The notes: generated by a model not told the origin, from the sequence alone. 64,000 nt of DNA from Saccharospirillum sp. (GCA_022565595.1 JAIUML010000005.1:124001-188000); one strand, 5' to 3'; shown: positions 1 to 8,493, counted from the first letter of the stretch. Numbers and translations are program-made.

Positions 1-342
1 CTTCTGATCATAGCCGTAGTCGGCATGAGCTGGACGGTAGGTGTTCATGATGTCGGAATAATCCTTGCTGCGTTGATTGGTGTTCTCGATCAACAAGCCG
101 ATCGGAGTGCCCGTGGTCTTGCCTTCGAACACGCCCGATAGAATTCGAACTTCATCATCCTCTCGACGCTGGGTAGTGTAACGGCTGGTACCTGGCTTGC
201 GTCGATCCAGGTCCCGCTGAAGATCAGCCTCCGAGAGTTCAATTCCCGGTGGGCAACCATCAACAATAACGCCCAGCGCCGGGCCGTGGCTCTCACCAAA
301 GGAGGTCACCGTGAAGAGTTTTCCAAAGGTATTTCCTGACAT
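1..342 (-). CDS. aroC: Chorismate synthase, N-terminal part (runs off window)
   Basis: The reading frame encodes the first 114 residues of chorismate synthase, which converts EPSP to chorismate in the last step of the shikimate pathway using reduced FMN. The start [10 protein letters not shown], the motif [12 protein letters not shown] and the segment [16 protein letters not shown] are characteristic of the family. The ATG is at 340-342, and the gene continues past position 1 so the C-terminal two thirds are missing. It lies 74 bases downstream of prmB on the same strand, an order common in gammaproteobacteria. The identification is firm. Confidence 0.96.
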   Translation of the reverse strand, partial: MSGNTFGKLFTVTSFGESHGPALGVIVDGCPPGIELSEADLQRDLDRRKPGTSRYTTQRREDDEVRILSGVFEGKTTGTPIGLLIENTNQRSKDYSDIMNTYRPAHADYGYDQK

Positions 343-416
343 GGGTTCAACCTGTAAGTATTCGAAATTCTGAAAGGGAAGCGCGAGCCTTCCCCACTAA
401 GCCGAGCCTGCCGGGT

Positions 417-1352
417 CTATTTCGACCGCAGAGCCCGCGCTGGCAATATGAAAACACCGTGACCACCGGTGGCAAACTCAGGCCATTCGAAAGGCAGATC
501 CGGAAAAGCATCGATCAGTGCTGCAGCGCTGTTGCCGACCTCACAGACCAGCCAGCCATCGTCACTCAGGTAGCGCGGCGCCTCGACCAACAGCCGTCGG
601 ACGACATCAAGCCCATCGTCACCCGCCGCCAACGCCATTTTCGGTTCGTGCTCGAATTCCGGAGGCATGGTCTCGATGTCTTCCGCATCGACATAAGGCG
701 GGTTGCATAGGATCAGATCGTAGGGCTCTTCTGGCAACCCGGCAAAAAGATCGCCCTGATAGACACTGACTTGATAGCCCAGATCCTTGGTATCGACATT
801 ATCAATCGCTATGCGCACCGCCGCGTCGCTCAAGTCACTCAGATGCACTTCGGCTTCAGGAAACGCCAGAGCGGTCGCAATGCCAATACAACCACTGCCG
901 GTACAGAGGTCGAGCACCCGTTGCGGCGGCCTGGTCAGCCATGGCTCAAACCCGTTTTCGATCAGTTCGGCGATGGGAGAGCGCGGAATGAGGACATCGG
1001 GTGTGACCCGATAGGGTTCGCCCAGAAACCAACTTTCTTCCAGTAGATAAGCTGTAGGCACTCGCTCAACACAGCGTTGCTGTAACAGCGACCAGAGTTT
1101 CTGACGCTCAGCCACGCGCAGCCTGGAAGAGAACACGACAGCAGGGGCATCCCATTCCAGTGACAAAGCACGCAAACAAAGAAATACAGATTCATCCCAG
1201 GCTGACTCGAAGCCATGCCCAAAAAACACCGAATGCTCGCCCATGGTGGTCGCAACCAGACGCACCCAATCCCCCAATGATGTCAATTCGGTCAGACATT
1301 CGGACTGAGTGGCAGGATCGGCAAAATCCAGACTCGAAAAAACTCTTGGCAT
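417..1352 (-). CDS. prmB: Ribosomal protein L3 N5-glutamine methyltransferase
   Basis: This 311-residue protein is a class I SAM-dependent methyltransferase of the HemK/PrmB family. The SAM site (VLDLCTGSGCIGIATALAF, about residue 145) is followed by the glutamine-binding NPPY motif in LILCNPPYVDAEDIETMPPEF. An N-terminal helical domain precedes the catalytic domain, as expected. PrmB methylates the glutamine of ribosomal protein L3, whereas the paralogue PrmC acts on release factors. The PrmB choice rests on length, the N-terminal type and adjacency to aroC. It starts at an ATG at 1350-1352. Confidence 0.93.
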   Translation of the reverse strand: MPRVFSSLDFADPATQSECLTELTSLGDWVRLVATTMGEHSVFFGHGFESAWDESVFLCLRALSLEWDAPAVVFSSRLRVAERQKLWSLLQQRCVERVPTAYLLEESWFLGEPYRVTPDVLIPRSPIAELIENGFEPWLTRPPQRVLDLCTGSGCIGIATALAFPEAEVHLSDLSDAAVRIAIDNVDTKDLGYQVSVYQGDLFAGLPEEPYDLILCNPPYVDAEDIETMPPEFEHEPKMALAAGDDGLDVVRRLLVEAPRYLSDDGWLVCEVGNSAAALIDAFPDLPFEWPEFATGGHGVFILPARALRSK

Positions 1353-1417
1353 GGCACCTCAGGCAGGCATTCAGTGGCGTATTCGAGGCCCAGTATAACG
1401 GCTAAGGCTGGATGCGC

Positions 1418-2266
1418 CTAGCTGGAAGGCTGTCCGCCATGAGCCTTCAGGATGGTGTTGACCCAGTCGGCCATCGGCTCGGGGGTCTCCATATGGGCAT
1501 GGTGGCCACCCTCGAAATCCATACGATGCAACTGCGCCACTGCGGCCTGGCGATGTGCCCAGCGTTCCTCTTCGAGCTTCAAGGGGCTTTGCAGGAACAC
1601 CGCCAAGTGCACGGGGCAACGAATGCGCTGCAGCAAAGCAACGACCTGGGACTCGGTAAAGCGCCACAAACCGGGGTCGCGCAGACGCGGATCGTACCGA
1701 TGGAACCAGCCTTGATCATTGAACCCTATGCCTCGACTCGACATCAAGCGAGCGCTTTCAAGTGACAACGGAAAGCGCCCACGAGTGCGCACACGCCACA
1801 ATTCTTCAACACTCTGATAGTAGCGTCTTCGATTCACCCGACCCTGTCGATTGGCATAAACTTCCTGCAGGCGGTCCAGATTGCCCTCATCGGTATCTGA
1901 CATTGGCCCAAGTGCATCGAGTGAAATGACGCGCTCGACACGCGGATCCACTGCCGCCAGCATTTGCGCCAGGATGGCACCCATGGAGTGCCCAAGCAGC
2001 GTCACCTCTGGCCAATCGAGTTCATCCAGCACTCGCCCAAGTACCGGCAGCCAGTGCATCATGGTCCAGCCCTCACCCTGATCCAGCGGCGCTGAACGAC
2101 CGTGGCCTGGTATGTCGATGACCCAGAGTTCCACGCCCTTCAGGTGCTCGGACAAAGGCTTGAAGCTCATGGCGTTGTCGAGAAAGCCATGCAGTGCCAG
2201 TACCGGTCGCCCCTGGCCCCAGCGCAACCCCTCTATGTTGCCATTCAGTAATCGAAAACTGTGCAC
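1418..2266 (-). CDS. Alpha/beta hydrolase
   Basis: This 282-residue alpha/beta-fold hydrolase has an oxyanion-hole HG motif (LALHGFLDN, about residues 23-31) and a nucleophile elbow GHSMGA with Ser94. A likely catalytic His lies in FEGGHHAHMETP near the C-terminus. The substrate cannot be told; related proteins are esterases or lipases. It begins with GTG at 2264-2266, one base after the stop of the upstream hydrolase, with an AAGG ribosome site inside that gene, so the two are almost certainly co-transcribed and translationally coupled. The fold is certain, the function is not. Confidence 0.85.
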   Translation of the reverse strand: MHSFRLLNGNIEGLRWGQGRPVLALHGFLDNAMSFKPLSEHLKGVELWVIDIPGHGRSAPLDQGEGWTMMHWLPVLGRVLDELDWPEVTLLGHSMGAILAQMLAAVDPRVERVISLDALGPMSDTDEGNLDRLQEVYANRQGRVNRRRYYQSVEELWRVRTRGRFPLSLESARLMSSRGIGFNDQGWFHRYDPRLRDPGLWRFTESQVVALLQRIRCPVHLAVFLQSPLKLEEERWAHRQAAVAQLHRMDFEGGHHAHMETPEPMADWVNTILKAHGGQPSS

Positions 2267-2267
2267 C

Positions 2268-3071
2268 TCATGCTACCTTGAGGCGATGAAGCTGGTGAAT
2301 CATTTCACTGACAGTGCGTGCCGTTTCCAACGGATACTCCAGAGGAAACAGGTGGCTGCCGGGTACACGCATGGCATGAAAGCCCAACTGGTGCTTCATA
2401 CGCAGATATTGCCTTTTGAGCACTGTGTCAGTGTCACGGCCGACCAGAACACCATAAGGCAAGGCAGCCTGACCCGGACTCAGGCTAATGGTATGGGGCA
2501 CGGTGCGAAATATGGCCAGCTCAACCGACAGTTCATAGGCCAGTTCTACCCCGCCTCCCTGCGCCGGCCTCGTCGCACTGGCAATGTAATCCTGCAGACA
2601 CTGAGGGTGAAACTGCTTGAACAGGCCACGGGTACTGAAGTGCTCAACAGCCGCCGCCTGGCTGGGCCAATGGGTGCGACGGTGTTTTGATCTCGCCGCA
2701 GGCGTGACATTGTCAATCAAACCCAGGCTCTTGATCATGCGCACCATCCAGCTCTCGAAACGGCTGAATACCGGTACATCAAGCATGATAACACCGGCGA
2801 AGAGGTCCGGCCGTTCCAGACTGGCCATCAGCGTCAGGGCGCCGCCCAGGGAATGCCCCAAGCCGATCACCGGTCGATTGCACTGGCGTTCGATGCTGTC
2901 AATCAATTGTTGCTTCAAGTGAGGCCAATTGTTGGTCACCGGATAGGCAGGGTCATGCCCAAGCAAAGGAATCTGGTGGACGTCATGATGATCAGCCAGA
3001 TGGGTCAGCATTGTTTGATAACTGGCCGACGGAAAACCATTGGCGTGGGCAAAATGGATGGGCAATGTCAT
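2268..3071 (-). CDS. Alpha/beta hydrolase
   Basis: This 267-residue hydrolase opens with the family-typical IHFAHANGFPSASY segment and has the nucleophile elbow GLGHSLGGALTL (Ser74). A C-terminal His occurs in VPGSHLFPLEYP. It resembles the small serine esterases often found beside sixA and gpsA in Pseudomonas relatives. It is the first gene of a two-gene unit with the next hydrolase. A palindrome matching the PsrA operator pattern lies about 55 bases upstream at 3126-3143, hinting at fatty-acid-responsive control. The substrate is unknown. Confidence 0.85.
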   Translation of the reverse strand: MTLPIHFAHANGFPSASYQTMLTHLADHHDVHQIPLLGHDPAYPVTNNWPHLKQQLIDSIERQCNRPVIGLGHSLGGALTLMASLERPDLFAGVIMLDVPVFSRFESWMVRMIKSLGLIDNVTPAARSKHRRTHWPSQAAAVEHFSTRGLFKQFHPQCLQDYIASATRPAQGGGVELAYELSVELAIFRTVPHTISLSPGQAALPYGVLVGRDTDTVLKRQYLRMKHQLGFHAMRVPGSHLFPLEYPLETARTVSEMIHQLHRLKVA

Positions 3072-3125
3072 GATCTGGTTTACCGGATTTTCAAAGCGGT
3101 TAATCTAACCCAGACACTGATCACT

Positions 3126-3143
3126 TTCAAACGCTTGTTTGAA
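3126..3143. promoter_or_regulatory. PsrA-like palindromic operator
   Basis: The palindrome TTCAAACGCTTGTTTGAA fits the published PsrA consensus (G/C)AAAC-N2-4-GTTT(G/C), with CAAAC and GTTTG half-sites separated by four bases. PsrA is a TetR-family regulator released by long-chain fatty acids in Pseudomonas. The site sits between sixA and the hydrolase pair, placed to control the hydrolases. The sequence match is direct; binding is inferred. Confidence 0.45.
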
Positions 3144-3166
3144 TCCAACCCCAGATGCAGAGAGAA

Positions 3167-3598
3167 TCAATGCTGAAAGGACAAAGTCGCGCCGCCCGGG
3201 TACCAGGCATCTGCCTCAAGGCAGACCAGGCCCGCTGTTGGGAGGCTGACAGTGCTGCTCTCACCCAGAAGGGTGTTAGCCAGTTGGCTCAACAAAGGGT
3301 TGTGCCCAATCAGACAGGTATCGCCTTCAGGCAAGGTCTGCAACCAGTCAATCACCGCTTTAACCGACTGGTCCGGTGTCAGCAGGGGTTCTATCTGGAT
3401 GTTTTGGCCCAGCCTCTGCTGCACAAGGTCGGCACTCTGACGAGCACGAACATAAGGACTGCAGAACAGTTGATCCACCGGTGCCAACGCCTCACCGCGC
3501 TTCACAACGGCATCGCGACCGACGCGAGTCAAGGCTCGACTGGCGTCGTCGCTGCGGTAAGGCTCCGCTTCACCGTGTCTGAGCAGGTAGAGCTTCAT
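3167..3598 (-). CDS. sixA: Phosphohistidine phosphatase SixA
   Basis: This 143-residue protein belongs to the small histidine phosphatases: it has the catalytic LRHGEAE motif at its N-terminus (Arg7, His8) and a second His in CLIGHNPLLSQLANTLLG. SixA dephosphorylates histidine phosphotransfer domains, ArcB in E. coli and the PTS protein NPr in later work. The ATG overlaps the stop of the DUF4389 gene by four bases, so it is the last gene of a gpsA-DUF4389-sixA operon. Partner specificity here is unknown. Confidence 0.9.
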   Translation of the reverse strand: MKLYLLRHGEAEPYRSDDASRALTRVGRDAVVKRGEALAPVDQLFCSPYVRARQSADLVQQRLGQNIQIEPLLTPDQSVKAVIDWLQTLPEGDTCLIGHNPLLSQLANTLLGESSTVSLPTAGLVCLEADAWYPGGATLSFQH

Positions 3599-3888
3599 TC
3601 GCTGACCTTGTCACTGTCTTCCGAGGGCCAATCCTCGAAGGGAAAGGGTTTGGTATCGCGATTGAACAGCAGGTAATCCAGGATTCGGGCCTGATAAGTG
3701 GCCAGAGAGCGACTGAAACGGCGCAATTTCTCGTTGGGCTCATCCTCAAACCAGCCCAGTATCCATTGGGTAACCGCCAACAAGGCGGTCACAAAGTAGC
3801 CAATGCGCAAAATTACCCAGAACAACACCATAAAGAGCAAACGTAGAGCGTGTTGCTCTCTGTATTCTTTCTGTTCAACGTCCATCAA
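3595..3888 (-). CDS. DUF4389 membrane protein
   Basis: This small 97-residue protein has one or two membrane segments (about residues 17-45, LRLLFMVLFWVILRIGYF and following) and a soluble tail containing YQARILDYLLFNRDTKPFPF, a hallmark of DUF4389. No function is established. Both ends overlap neighbours by four bases (gpsA upstream, sixA downstream), which shows translational coupling. The same trio occurs in pseudomonads as I recall. It may act at the inner membrane, but nothing in the sequence defines a role. Confidence 0.82.
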   Translation of the reverse strand: MMDVEQKEYREQHALRLLFMVLFWVILRIGYFVTALLAVTQWILGWFEDEPNEKLRRFSRSLATYQARILDYLLFNRDTKPFPFEDWPSEDSDKVSE

Positions 3889-4919
3889 ATACCGGCTCCC
3901 ATAAATTCCACATCCTGAGCAAGGTCGCCCGACATCAATCGGCTCGAGACCTCCCGGATGGGTTGATTGTCAAAGATGATAGCGTAGAGACCATTGACCA
4001 GCGGCATATAAATCTGCATTTCGGCCGCCTTGTCATGCACCATGCGCAGTGTATTGATTCCCTCGGCAGTCTCTCCTACACGCTTGATGGCCTGCTTGAG
4101 GCTATCGCCCTCCCCGATGTAGTAACCCACTCGGTAATTGCGACTGAGTTTGGAGCTGCAGGTAACGATCAGATCGCCCACCCCAGCCAGGCCGAGAAAG
4201 GTCATGGGGTTGGCGCCCAGGCGTACCGCAAATCGAGACATTTCGGCGAGCGAACGAGTGATGATAGCGGCTCGAGTGTTTTCAGCCATGCCCAACGCCG
4301 TTGCCATGCCCGTCACTATTGCATAGATGTTTTTCAAGGCGCCCGCCAATTCCACGCCATAGATGTCCGGATTGCCATAGACCCTGAAGGTTTGGCTACT
4401 GAGCAATTCCTGAATACGTTGGCGCAAGGGTTGGCTGTAAGAGGCGATCACGGTTGCGGATATCTGGTTGTCTGCGATCTCCTTGGCCAGATTGGGGCCA
4501 CTGATAACGCCAATGTCGCGGCCTGGCACCAGTTCCTGCAAAATCTGGCTCATCAACTTGAAGGTGCCCGGTTCTATGCCTTTGGTCAGGCTGACCAGGG
4601 CAGCATCGGGCTTTAACAAAGGCACGCATTGTTCAACGACAGTGCGAAACGCCTTGCTGGGTACAGCAACAAAAACCACATCGGCCTGATCGACAGCTTT
4701 GGCAAGATCCAGTTCCGGGTGAAGTCGTTCATGCAAAGGGTAGCCGGGTAAATAGCGGCTGTTTTCCCGATTCAGCCGAATGTCTTCCGCCTGTTTTTCG
4801 CTGCGCATCCACAGCGAGACCTGCAACCCATTGTTGGCTGCAATATTGGCTACGGCTGTGCCAAAACTGCCGCCCCCAAGTACAGCAATTGTTTGGGGGC
4901 GATTCGAGGTGTGTCCCAC
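3885..4919 (-). CDS. gpsA: Glycerol-3-phosphate dehydrogenase (NAD(P)+)
   Basis: This 344-residue enzyme makes sn-glycerol 3-phosphate from dihydroxyacetone phosphate for phospholipid synthesis in the cytoplasm. It has the N-terminal dinucleotide motif GGGSFGTAVA, the substrate segment SLTKGIEPGT, and the catalytic-lysine motif GALKNIYAIVTG, followed by GVGDLIVTCSS. Length and motif order match GpsA. It leads an overlapping operon with DUF4389 and sixA. The ATG start is at 4917-4919. Confidence 0.97.
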   Translation of the reverse strand: MGHTSNRPQTIAVLGGGSFGTAVANIAANNGLQVSLWMRSEKQAEDIRLNRENSRYLPGYPLHERLHPELDLAKAVDQADVVFVAVPSKAFRTVVEQCVPLLKPDAALVSLTKGIEPGTFKLMSQILQELVPGRDIGVISGPNLAKEIADNQISATVIASYSQPLRQRIQELLSSQTFRVYGNPDIYGVELAGALKNIYAIVTGMATALGMAENTRAAIITRSLAEMSRFAVRLGANPMTFLGLAGVGDLIVTCSSKLSRNYRVGYYIGEGDSLKQAIKRVGETAEGINTLRMVHDKAAEMQIYMPLVNGLYAIIFDNQPIREVSSRLMSGDLAQDVEFMGAGI

Positions 4920-5004
4920 AGAATATCCTTAGGTTTCAGGGAAGTGTTGGGCATTATAGGCAGCGCTGGCGAGTCTAACCAGTCCCGATAGCACACTGTC
5001 GAGC

Positions 5005-5499
5005 TCAGGGCTGGTGACATTCCATGCATTCGACCAGTTCGCGGAAAGTCTGGCGGTTTTTTTCGTTCAAGGACATCAGGATCTTGTGTGCTTCCAGCAC
5101 TCGCTCGTGGGCAGAAATTTCATCCAGGGGCGCGACCTCCTGCTCGTCCAGTGCCAGAGTCCGATCGATCTCGGCTTGAGAGACAATGGCGTAGACACGA
5201 TCGCGGAAGCCCATGGTTTCTATAATGCGGGTAATATCGGGATGGTTCGAAATCAGAGTAGGCACATGGCCCATGGCTGGGGTTGCAAGTCGGGAAATCT
5301 TGGCCAACAAGCCAAGGCTGGTACTGTCGATCCCCTCGGCTTCCGTCACATCAACGAGTACGGAGCTGAACTTCGGGTCTTCAATCATTCGACTCAGGCA
5401 GTTATCGAGTGTTGTACACAGAGTCATGCGCACATCCCCTGTCAATTTAATGACGTAGGCGCCCGACTTGTTTGCCATCAATACACGACCCGTGCTCAT
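5005..5499 (-). CDS. STAS-domain anti-sigma factor antagonist, RssC-like
   Basis: This 164-residue protein has an N-terminal STAS domain with the phosphorylatable serine motif GIDSTSLGLLAKIS, then about 60 helical residues. It is encoded 11 bases after an RssB-like response regulator/PP2C phosphatase and probably serves as its substrate: phosphorylated STAS would be inactive and the phosphatase would restore it. The order STAS, receiver-PP2C, PilZ, MlaA matches P. aeruginosa PA2797-PA2800 from memory, where the pair is called RssC/RssB and is linked to RpoS. The target partner here is unknown. Confidence 0.8.
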   Translation of the reverse strand: MSTGRVLMANKSGAYVIKLTGDVRMTLCTTLDNCLSRMIEDPKFSSVLVDVTEAEGIDSTSLGLLAKISRLATPAMGHVPTLISNHPDITRIIETMGFRDRVYAIVSQAEIDRTLALDEQEVAPLDEISAHERVLEAHKILMSLNEKNRQTFRELVECMECHQP

Positions 5500-5510
5500 T
5501 ATGGTTTGGT

Positions 5511-6695
5511 CTAACCTACCTTTTCGACTGCTAAAACGGTGATATCATCTGCGACAGAGCGGGTCTTTTCGGAGTCCGCCAGCTGTGTCAGAACGTCGAG
5601 CATAGTATGGGTCGGGTCTGCTCCTAACTCAAGCAGATGCGCCTCCTTTTCATGTAAACTCGCGTTATCCAGAAGCTCCAGAAAGCCATCCGAGACAACT
5701 GACAGACGCTCAAACCCCTCTAGACTCAAATGTCGTGTCTCAAACTGGGCATCGTCGAACAAGCCAACGGCCAGGTTCTCGGGCTCGATCGCACGACACT
5801 GGTCCTGGGTACAGAGCACTGGCGCCGGAAAATGGGCAGCCGATGCATAGTCAAGGCGGCTCTCTTCGGTGTCGATCACACCATAAAACATGGTGGCATG
5901 CTTACCGGTGTGAGTCTTGATCAGCTCCAGATTGATTTGCCGCAAGACCTGATCGGGCATCAGGATCAGGTCCGACAACTCGTTCTCCATTTCGTCCCGG
6001 AACCGGTCAATCTGGTTCTTGATCAACAGCGTGATCAAGGCAGAGCTGGCTCCGTGTCCTGAAACATCCGCGATGTAAAACACCAGCTTGCCAGGTACCA
6101 CCTGAAAATAATCCACAAGATCACCACTGAGGTAACTGGAGGGTAGCATTCTATGAGTGATTCGGAACTGGTCATGCTCCAGCGGAAACTCCGGCAGCAA
6201 ACGCTGCTGCACCGCCCTGCCCGCCTGCAAATCCAGTTTCAGCCGATCAACATGGTCCTGCAATTGCTGATTTCTTGCTTCCAGTTCGGCCCGATAGCGG
6301 TAGTTCTCTTTCATCAGCAGGGAACGCTCGAGCGCGCGCTCGACTGAATGCTCCAGCACACCCAGATCAACGATGGGCTTCATCAGGTAATCACTGGCAC
6401 CAAGACGCAACGCCTCGACCACATCGGTCATGACGCCGGCGCCAGACACGACAATGACAGGCACTTCATCGGTTATTTCCATAATGCGGCGCAACAAGGC
6501 CGTTCCGTCCATCAGCGGCATACGCAAATCGCAAATGACCAGATCGGGCATCTGTTGCTCAAACAAGGCCATGGCCGCCTGGCCATTCTCTGCTTCAAGC
6601 ACGCGATACCCGCTGTCTTCAAGGTAAGCAACGATGGAGTCGCGGATGGCTTTCTCATCATCGACGACCAGTAGAGTTGAATCTGTCAGTTGCAT
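5511..6695 (-). CDS. rssB: Response regulator with PP2C phosphatase domain, RssB-like
   Basis: Residues 1-120 form a receiver domain with VVDDE and Asp56 in LVICDLRMP. A short coiled linker leads to a PP2C/SpoIIE phosphatase domain with metal-site motifs GDLVDYF, ADVSGHGAS, VSDGFLELL and ADDITVL. The start at 6695 has a GGAAG ribosome site eight bases upstream and gives 394 residues, which I recall as the length of P. aeruginosa RssB; an ATG at 6710 would add five. It likely dephosphorylates the STAS protein encoded next. No kinase domain is present, unlike the HsbR-like gene at 30.4-32.1 kb. Confidence 0.85.
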   Translation of the reverse strand: MQLTDSTLLVVDDEKAIRDSIVAYLEDSGYRVLEAENGQAAMALFEQQMPDLVICDLRMPLMDGTALLRRIMEITDEVPVIVVSGAGVMTDVVEALRLGASDYLMKPIVDLGVLEHSVERALERSLLMKENYRYRAELEARNQQLQDHVDRLKLDLQAGRAVQQRLLPEFPLEHDQFRITHRMLPSSYLSGDLVDYFQVVPGKLVFYIADVSGHGASSALITLLIKNQIDRFRDEMENELSDLILMPDQVLRQINLELIKTHTGKHATMFYGVIDTEESRLDYASAAHFPAPVLCTQDQCRAIEPENLAVGLFDDAQFETRHLSLEGFERLSVVSDGFLELLDNASLHEKEAHLLELGADPTHTMLDVLTQLADSEKTRSVADDITVLAVEKVG

Positions 6696-6868
6696 CGGCT
6701 TGACTTCCATTGGCTATTGGAGGCAACTTAACGGGGCAGCCAGACGAACGCAAGTCCAGGCTACATGAAAATAAGGTGGCGTTCGGGATTGCACTGGCAT
6801 GACACCAATCTCGCCCCTGGCGAACTCCTCTTCGGAGGGCTCCTTCCATTCGTAATATCGAGGTCAGG

Positions 6869-7174
6869 ATGAGCACAGCAGATCGGGAATACAGTGAAAA
6901 ACGCGATTTTATCCGGATGTCCATGAACGCCACAGTTGACGTCTATCCTGAGGGCCAGAAACAAGGGCTGACGGGAACCTGCAGTGACTTGAGCGCCACC
7001 GGCATGAGTTTGCATCTGGACGCAGCCATTGCTGCAGATACAGAAGTTCGAGTGATCATCGCCTCACCGAACGCCCAATTCGAGTCTTTGAAAGCGAGGG
7101 CTCGGGTTACTCGATGCGAAGCCGGTGAAGATGGCCGCTTTCGACTGGGCCTGGAAGTCCTGTCGATGGATTGA
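6869..7174 (+). CDS. PilZ-domain protein
   Basis: This 101-residue single PilZ domain contains both c-di-GMP contacts: the RxxxR motif (Arg12-Asp-Phe-Ile-Arg16) and the D/NxSxxG motif DLSATG (Asp40 to Gly45). It should bind c-di-GMP, though its output partner is unknown. It is divergent from the rssB-like gene and convergent with mlaA. The start ATG follows a GAGGTCAGG ribosome site. Its neighbourhood matches the rssC-rssB-pilZ-mlaA order of pseudomonads. Confidence 0.9.
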   Translation: MSTADREYSEKRDFIRMSMNATVDVYPEGQKQGLTGTCSDLSATGMSLHLDAAIAADTEVRVIIASPNAQFESLKARARVTRCEAGEDGRFRLGLEVLSMD

Positions 7175-7194
7175 ACATTGGTTGATCTATAAAC

Positions 7195-7220
7195 TGCAAT
7201 GGCAGACTACCGCCATTGCA
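7195..7220. terminator. Stem-loop between convergent pilZ and mlaA
   Basis: A perfect nine-base stem (TGCAATGGC pairing with GCCATTGCA) with an eight-base loop lies between the two convergent stop codons. There is no clear U-tract on either side, so termination is inferred from the position and stem strength. Confidence 0.5.
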
Positions 7221-7261
7221 TGGCTACTCAAGAGTTCGGGTGATATGGCTCCCGCCCACTG

Positions 7262-8032
7262 TTATTCGCCCCAGAAATCCTCATCCCAACCGCTTTCGTC
7301 AATAAAACCATCATCGGCTGGGTCATCTTGCAAAAACGCGTCATCGCGTACATTGCCATCCTGGACTTCGTGCTCTCGACGGGATAAGTAGGCTTCCCGC
7401 AGAACGAGGTAGGGATCACCTCGCAACAAGCCTTCAGAAGCGATCAGATCTGCGCGAGTCTGCAAACCATCAAGGGTTGCGAGCCCGGCTCGTTCGTACC
7501 ATTCAAGGTCGGTGTAGCGTAACGGTGTCAGCCAAAAATCGGCCAACAGCCCCGACGTATCGCGCACACTGGAGGGACCCAATAATGGCAAGACCAGATA
7601 AGGCCCGGAACCTATCCCCCAAACACCCAGGGTCTGGCCAAAATCTTCCCGCTCCATATCCAGCCCCAGTGGCCTGGCAACATCGAACACCCCGAGCAAA
7701 CCAACGGTCGAATTGATGGCAAATCGACCACTGGAACGCAGCGAGGAACGCCATTTGCCTTGCAGAAGGTTATTCGTAATATTCCTGACTTCGCCGACAT
7801 TATTGAAAAAATTGCGAACACCTCGCTCAACAGGATCTGGCGTCAGTTGGGTATAGGTCACAGAGACTGGTTTGAGCACCATTTCATCAAGGACGATATT
7901 GACGCGGTATGTCGCTCGATTGACGCGTTCAAATGGGTCGTGACTGTCTGCCAAGGCCAAAGGGGAGGCTAGAAGGGAAACAAGGACGAGCCAGAGCGCC
8001 CCCGTCTTGTGACAAATGTTGATCCTGAAAAT
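7262..8032 (-). CDS. mlaA: Outer-membrane lipid asymmetry lipoprotein-family protein MlaA (VacJ), probable ATT start
   Basis: The core DPFERVNRATYRVN and the motifs FFNNVGEVRNITNNLLQG and LGVWGIGSGPYLVLPLLGPSSVRD identify MlaA, which removes misplaced phospholipids from the outer leaflet. The first usual start codon (TTG at 7960) would cut off the signal peptide. Reading upstream in frame gives a basic stretch, then ALWLVLVSLLASPLALA, a good signal peptide. The only codon well placed after the strong AAGGAG site is ATT at 8030-8032, seven bases away, giving 256 residues. It follows the DUF2802 gene by 14 bases. I see no obvious lipobox Cys; Ala-Leu-Ala suggests signal peptidase I cleavage. 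Confidence 0.88.
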   Translation of the reverse strand: MFRINICHKTGALWLVLVSLLASPLALADSHDPFERVNRATYRVNIVLDEMVLKPVSVTYTQLTPDPVERGVRNFFNNVGEVRNITNNLLQGKWRSSLRSSGRFAINSTVGLLGVFDVARPLGLDMEREDFGQTLGVWGIGSGPYLVLPLLGPSSVRDTSGLLADFWLTPLRYTDLEWYERAGLATLDGLQTRADLIASEGLLRGDPYLVLREAYLSRREHEVQDGNVRDDAFLQDDPADDGFIDESGWDEDFWGE

Positions 8033-8046
8033 GGTCGATCTCCTTT

Positions 8047-8493
8047 CTAGGCAATATGTCGACTGTCCTGTAACCAGCGATCCAACGCCCGCTCCGCTCG
8101 ACTGGCAGTCATTTCAGGCGCCGGAGTCACCCTGGGTACGGACTGGGTTTTTACGTGCAAGGGCGCTGTCGGTTTGGTTGCCGTGGTATCTGGTCTGGAT
8201 GGCTGCGCATCGGCTGCTTTCGCCAATACCTGCTCAAAGGCAGTGGGTTGCCTTTTAAACTTTTGCTCCAGATATGTGACTCGACTACCAACTCCCATGG
8301 CGCTCTGGCGGATCATGTTCAGTTCCTGTCGGAAGAACTGCTGCTGTTTTATCATTTCTCGTTCGAGTCTACGCATCTTGAGCCCCTGATACCAGCTCAA
8401 TACAACACCGAGCAACAGCATGGTTGCCATAACCAGGCCAGCCACGGGTTGGGTCAGTGCGGTAAAAATGCTCTCCCATAGATTAGACATCAT
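8047..8493 (-). CDS. DUF2802 family membrane-anchored protein
   Basis: This 148-residue protein has one N-terminal membrane segment (about residues 15-35, VAGLVMATMLLLGVVLSWY), a basic coiled segment, and the typical MIRQSAMGVGSRVTYLEQKF motif of DUF2802. A Pro/Thr-rich tail follows. It ends the chemotaxis operon after cheW, the same place as PA1465 in P. aeruginosa. The function is not established; a role near the polar chemosensory array is possible only by context. A 197-base gap separates it from cheW. Confidence 0.75.
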   Translation of the reverse strand: MMSNLWESIFTALTQPVAGLVMATMLLLGVVLSWYQGLKMRRLEREMIKQQQFFRQELNMIRQSAMGVGSRVTYLEQKFKRQPTAFEQVLAKAADAQPSRPDTTATKPTAPLHVKTQSVPRVTPAPEMTASRAERALDRWLQDSRHIA

